A stretch of 64,000 nt of DNA, taken from contig NC_133221.1 in the NCBI RefSeq assembly GCF_040436345.1, positions 29,202,508 to 29,266,507 of the forward strand, read 5' to 3'. Positions 60,701 to 64,000 of this stretch are shown here, in pieces; position 1 is the first letter of the stretch; the number at the start of each line of letters is the position of its first letter. The stretch comes from Pagrus major (Eukaryota; Chordata; Actinopteri; Spariformes; Sparidae). A model generated the notes under the pieces. It worked only from the letters and a program-made list of their open reading frames with translations. It ran no database searches and had not been told where the DNA came from. A program made the position numbers and the translations under genes.

Positions 60701-63700
60701 CCAGGCAGGAGCTCACATTCCTGCCTACACTATTCCTGGCTGAGTAGGTTTGGGACAAGAGGTTGAATTATAACAGGAAGCTGATCATCAGCTAACATCC
60801 TGGGCTGCTGAGCAGAAAGGGTGGGAGGAGAATATGAGAAACAGGGTGAAGAAGAACAGGAGCAGTAATATGGAAGCAAAGAGAAAATAAGGAAAAGGGA
60901 AGAAATATTTTATGTGGAACTCTAAGTGATATGCAAGGCAATGCGATTCAATGCTTATACTCAAATGTTATTGAACCGTGTTTAGTTTCAAACATCAGAC
61001 AATAAAGTAACAGAAAAACACTGTTATCTATGGGTAAGAAAGGTCATCAGGAACAGGTTTTTTGTTCACTGCTATATTACCAGCAATAGGGATTGTTGCC
61101 TGTTGTTGTCTGTTGAGTCAGTGGTGAGGAGAGAGAGATGGAGAAAGAAAGACATTTTCCGTCAAAGCCAAAAGGTTTTTCTGCACTGTCTTACCAAACA
61201 CTGGTCACAGCTGCGTCCAGTGACAAGACGCTTGCAGAAGCAGTCTCCACTGACCGGGTCGCACTGAGAACTTCCTGACACTGTTCCTCTATGGTCACAA
61301 CGGCAAGCTGGAGGCACAAGGTGAGGGCAAAATTGATGAGGTTTCCAACAGACAGTTAAATAGTTACTGCAGCACAGGGAAAAGCAGGGTTTTAAAGTAA
61401 TAAATGAATAAATCTTTTTTAAGCTATTTCTAAATCAATTTCTATGTGACCCTGGTTAGCAGATCAATTATTACAACGCCGAGTAGGCAGGGGCAACATT
61501 TCCACTGAGACACATGCTCACTTTCCACCTCACACCACTTTAACAAACATTGTTCGATTCGGTCACGAATGTTTTTAAACTTAATAAAACTTTATAAGCA
61601 GCTGTAAGTCATTTGTGGACTTTTCTTGCTCTGTGTTTTGCCTTTTAGGAAACATTGAGTCTACCCTCTCTTATGGGTGGAGGTTGTTGGGGCCATATGC
61701 AGCCTGAGAGGAAGACCGGAAGACGCACTACTCAGGGCTAAAAGAGTCCCCCACCTCTTTTGCATCTTGAGGATGGGGAAGGTTTCAAGAAATGAACATT
61801 AATCAAAGACAATCTGTGCCCTTTGGACTGTAGTAAGGATTGAAATATGACACTATTGATTGCAATAACAGATTCATTATTTATGTTGGAACTAGCGGGC
61901 TTTCAAATCAGTTTGGGTCATCAAAACATTTCTGTTTGTGTGAGCGATAATAGAAACTGTACTCACGTTGGCAGCCCTGGGGGTTGTCAGCGCTCAGGCC
62001 GAAGAAGCCGGTCTTACACTTGTCACAGCGCGGACCCTCCACATTGGCCTTGCAACGGCACTGACCTCCCACCATGCCGAGGGAAGGGTCCGTGTGGCTG
62101 TCGCACATCCCTCCATTCTGGGAACCATCTGGGTCACAGTCGCAAGCTACGGGACAGACAGGTGCAGGTAGAATTTTAATGCATGGAAAGGTAAACTTGA
62201 TGCATATCTTTGCATGTTATTAATTGGTGTGTGTTACAATGTGATTTTAATGTAGTATTAACGTGGTGACTGGACCCCAGGAAGAACAGCCTCTGTTGTG
62301 ATTAGTTTAATAAGGGTCCTGATAAAATAAATAAATAAATGAATAAAATGCTCACACATGCATGCTAGTTCTTGAACACACACCACGTACAGTATGCTCA
62401 CACAACCATACACATTACTATATACTTTCGTATCGGTGTGAGCAATATGCAGCTTTTTGATACATACATTATTTGAGATCTGAAACATTTTATCCAGTCC
62501 TTTTTGAATTGTGATCTATGCGAGTGTGGATAAGTGTTAATATCTCAAATGCTACAAATGCTCATGAAATCATAATTGGCACACAGACTTTTATGTCATA
62601 TCAAACATGTCACTGATGGTGGCACTATGTGGCCAGTTATATATATTTATTTAAATGTGAGCCATCAGGCGTAGAAGAAAAGTAACAAAAACAAAACACT
62701 TTGTTGAATCTTCTCCTACAAGTTTCTTTAAATCTCTCATTCTATTTCCATAATATTTTTCATTTTTCTGTAATTTGTTACTAAAATGTGGTAGGGCTCA
62801 GACAAAACTCCAGTGACTAAATTTGGGTTGACATTTACACATATAACTGGTGTTATATCATATTATATTATATACTGCTACTATATATACTGTATATATG
62901 AGTATGAGCATGTGCAACTGTCAATCTTGACATACAAATAGGCACCATTAAAGGGTGAAATTGGATATTGGCTGGTCCTGTCAGCAATGCAGCCATGCAT
63001 GTACAGACAACTATCATCCAGTGACAGATTGGTACTGAATCAAACTTCAAAATGTGATGATTCTCAAACAGGTTCTGGACCTATAAGGAGCATCTTGTTT
63101 CTATTATTTATAAACACATTTTTGAACATGTATTCACAATGGACATCAGGGATAATGATTCGAAAGTGTAAGTCAAGTTTGTTGGAGTTGTGTTGTACTG
63201 TGTTATTGCACTTTATTTGTAAAAAAGACAATGAATACAGTTTTAAAAAAGAAAGAAAGTGTAAGTCACACTGAACAATATGTGTACTGTATCATGTGTG
63301 GGTGCTCAGATTTGACAGTGTAATGAGTCAGAGAACTAATCAGCAGGCCAAACTGCAATAACTAACTTCCTGTTGTGGTCCCTTTAACCTCATGGAGTAT
63401 TTTTGCCTCATTCAGAAAATGCCATTAGTATATATTCTAAGATATTCTCTGATAGGGAAAACAAACACACACTCACCTATGCAGACTCGTGGGTCCCTGA
63501 TATCCTTAAAAGGGTCTTTATAATAGAAAGGTTTGCACATCTCACAGTTGCGTCCCATGGTGTTGTGCTGACAGTCGTCACACACTCCTCCACTGACGTT
63601 TCCAGTGGCCAGATAAACCGCCATGTCGAAGTGACACACACTGGAGTGGCTATTGCAGTTACACTCTAGAAAAAAACATTCATTTTAAACTCATATGTTT

Positions 63701-64000
63701 ATGTTTCTATTGTCATTCTGATATTTCACTTCCACCAAGTGTTTACTATCCACACGCAGATGCAGCCCAGGTTATATTTCTAGAGCTGTAAATACCCCAG
63801 ACTGTCAATCAGTTAAAAAGCCTGATGACAAATAATCGAGTGGCAGTCTCTATTGGCTCATAAATCTGTGATGTTTTCACACTGAACTTAATTTCCCCTC
63901 ATCTTCCTCCTCTGTACTCACTCTTGCAGGCGTTGGTGTTGCGTCCTTCTGCTGGTCTCCAGGGCAGGTCATTGTAAAAGTCATCACATTGCTCACAGTT
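43655..64000 (-). CDS. lamb2: LAMB2, laminin subunit beta-2 (3' part; 5' end outside the window)
   Basis: A secreted basement-membrane glycoprotein subunit that forms the laminin coiled-coil heterotrimer and is enriched at synapses and in kidney in mammals. The 27 in-phase exons in the window give 4449 nt (1482 residues plus stop). The first visible exon, 64000-63922, is cut by the window edge in the first LE module. Order: LE modules (domain V), laminin IV-B domain, LE modules (domain III), coiled coil II, six-Cys Lbeta knob, coiled coil I, ending QIYNTCQ. That ending is typical of beta-2 rather than beta-1, and the USP19 neighbour agrees. The signal peptide and LN domain must lie to the right. 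No frameshift or premature stop was found. Confidence 0.97.
48000..48420. repeat. Probable interspersed repeat in a LAMB2 intron
   Basis: It contains GCTAGTTGGCTCAGTTAGCC, ATGCAGCTACCGTAGCAGTC, CAGACTGGGAGCTCGAGCACC and a terminal TACATATTTCACCTTTAA. This resembles a common teleost repeat whose copies end in an ACCTTTAA motif. No inverted ends were checked. Confidence 0.45.
49575..56122 (-). CDS. lamb2: LAMB2 domain III: second LE (EGF-like) array
   Basis: Exons 56122-55979, 55507-55276, 54868-54699, 51308-51084, 50966-50749, 50605-50509 and 49756-49575. Repeats include [102 protein letters not shown] and [13 protein letters not shown], which closes the array. The 3.4-kb intron between 54698 and 51309 is the largest in the visible part of the gene. 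Confidence 0.95.
49884..50010 (+). repeat. Teleost 'TTTATTTATATAGCAC' repeat fragment
   Basis: AGGCAAGTTTATTTATATAG, CACAAGGCAACTCAAAGTGC and TTTACAGGAGCATAAAATTA, followed by an A-rich (ACATTAAAA)n run. It is a short fragment of a family very common in fish, probably the 3' part of a retroelement. Orientation is inferred from the A-rich end. Confidence 0.6.
50976..51002. repeat. Poly(A) run of 27 next to a LAMB2 acceptor
   Basis: Twenty-seven consecutive A on plus, that is T27 on the sense strand. It ends about 9 nt before the acceptor of exon 50966-50749 and forms its polypyrimidine tract. Confidence 0.9.
52020..52216. repeat. Diverged fragment of the 312-962 repeat family
   Basis: Shared order: GCTACAGTGAAGATTT, AGGGTGTAAATAACAT, the TTTCTGGGG block, and a terminal AATTCTCCTTTATTGGTGAA. 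It lies in a LAMB2 intron. Confidence 0.5.
53640..54150. repeat. 'GCTAACATG' type teleost repeat
   Basis: Repeated GCTAACATGC words, TTTAGCACGTATGTTTA, TTAGCATGTTAGCATGC and GAGCTGCTAGTGTGGCTAG. Related copies are at 5075-5230 and 59155-59530. It lies in the large LAMB2 intron. Confidence 0.65.
54227..54288. repeat. Pair of adjacent short perfect hairpins
   Basis: AGACGACTG (54227-54235), loop ATG, CAGTCGTCT (54239-54247). Then TGCCATTTCATCT (54250-54262), loop ACATG, AGATGAAATGGCA (54268-54280). CTACATG at 54261-54267 can also pair with CATGTAG at 54282-54288. Confidence 0.8.
54538..54575. repeat. (AC)n microsatellite in a LAMB2 intron
   Basis: An AC tract interrupted by one ACTC unit, about 125 nt downstream of the donor of exon 54868-54699. 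Confidence 0.9.
56440..56600. repeat. Fragment of the 'ACTCAAGTACT' repeat family
   Basis: CTGAGTATTTCTGTTTTCTC, CTACTTAATACTTCACTCCA and CTGCATTTTGGAGG follow the family order. It lies in a LAMB2 intron. Confidence 0.55.
56931..58986 (-). CDS. lamb2: LAMB2 domain IV (laminin IV type B)
   Basis: Exons 58986-58851, 58754-58596, 57861-57734, 57370-57238 and 57123-56931. The region begins after [10 protein letters not shown] and includes [56 protein letters not shown] and [18 protein letters not shown], ending near [12 protein letters not shown]. These are hallmark strings of the beta-chain globular domain IV. Two donors here (58595 and 57733) read GTCTGTG and are followed at once or within about 30 nt by TG repeats. 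Confidence 0.95.
57487..57660. repeat. 'GGGGAC' fish repeat with hairpin and short telomere-like run
   Basis: ACAGTCACATTGTGGGGACT (from 57487) pairs with AGTCCCCATAATGTGACTGT (to 57552), one mismatch over 23-nt arms. AGGGTTAGGGTTAGG follows at 57591-57605. A (GT)n microsatellite comes after it. It lies in the LAMB2 intron between 57734 and 57370. Confidence 0.7.
57671..57704. repeat. (GT)n microsatellite in a LAMB2 intron
   Basis: A clean GT tract of about 17 units, about 30 nt downstream (sense) of the donor at 57733. Confidence 0.9.
58150..58500. repeat. Same repeat family, copy 2, in a LAMB2 intron
   Basis: It shares ACAGGGAGAAACAGCTAGC, CTACCAGCACCTCTAAATCA, CTTGTGGTTTTAC, TATCCATCTTTTCATTTAAC and a terminal TTCCTTTAAG with the family. 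Confidence 0.65.
58543..58594. repeat. (AC)n microsatellite touching a LAMB2 donor site
   Basis: An AC/GC-rich tract. On the sense strand it is a TG repeat that begins within the donor itself (exon 58754-58596, donor GTCTGTGTG). Confidence 0.9.
58986..64000 (-). CDS. lamb2: LAMB2 domain V: N-terminal LE (EGF-like) modules
   Basis: Exons 64000-63922 (partial), 63665-63477, 62146-61967, 61307-61195, 59891-59812, and the start of 58986-58851. Eight-Cys laminin EGF repeats are visible: [69 protein letters not shown], and [13 protein letters not shown]. These modules form the rod of the short arm. Nearly every intron splits a codon. Confidence 0.95.
59155..59530. repeat. 'GCTAACATG' type teleost repeat, second LAMB2 copy
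   Basis: It contains CATGCTAACATCAGCACGC, TAACATGCTCAGAATGACTA, AAGTTTAGCAGGTGTGTTTA and a final AGCTAGCATGGAAATCCAG. Same orientation and word order as 53640-53900. Confidence 0.65.
59892..61194 (-). other. lamb2: LAMB2 intron without recognised elements
   Basis: A 1.3-kb intron between LE exons. I see no repeat family, exon or motif worth naming. Confidence 0.55.
62147..63476 (-). other. lamb2: LAMB2 intron without recognised elements
   Basis: A 1.3-kb A/T-rich intron with short TA-rich runs around 62840-62900. No exon or repeat family was recognised. Confidence 0.55.

Overview
This is vertebrate nuclear DNA, almost certainly from a percomorph-type teleost fish. Genes are split into short exons with GT-AG introns. 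Introns carry CA/TG microsatellites and several teleost interspersed repeats: hAT-type elements, palindromic MITE-like repeats, a LINE tail, and 'GCTAACATG'-rich repeats. There is no bacterial operon, CRISPR array, tRNA or rRNA. All three protein-coding genes lie on the minus strand, so they read right to left.

Region 1 (about 1.9-12.0 kb): a six-exon gene for a 379-residue protein with a HAD-like layout (DxN-type motif I, Thr motif II, late Asp-Asp motif). I cannot name it. Its presumed promoter, near 11.9-12.0 kb, has two YY1-type motifs, one fused to an ETS site. Region 2 (about 13.4-39.05 kb): USP19, a deubiquitinase with two CS/p23 domains, a split USP catalytic domain holding a MYND zinc finger, and two alternative last exons. 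One last exon encodes a C-terminal membrane anchor (17307-17591) and the other a soluble tail ending in EEVD (14548-14688). All 25 coding exons of the membrane form join in frame (1571 residues); the EEVD form is 1523 residues. Region 3 (43.65 kb to the window end): LAMB2, laminin beta-2. The last 27 exons (1482 residues) are present; the signal peptide and LN domain lie beyond the right edge.

USP19 and LAMB2 are neighbours on the same strand, as on human chromosome 3p21. Together with the LAMB2-type C-terminus this supports orthology. The genes are functionally unrelated: USP19 acts in ER-linked and chaperone-linked protein quality control, and LAMB2 builds basement membranes.

Non-coding content is mostly repeats. 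The best-defined mobile element is a 1177-bp hAT transposon at 19910-21086 inside a USP19 intron, with intact inverted ends, a perfect 8-bp target duplication and a truncated BED-finger transposase. Long palindromic repeats flank the USP19 membrane-anchor exon, and UG-rich microsatellites sit against several splice sites. I did not find an undescribed multi-gene system. The most unusual items are the unnamed HAD-like gene, the hAT element keeping only the N-terminal part of its transposase, and the repeat and splice-site arrangements.
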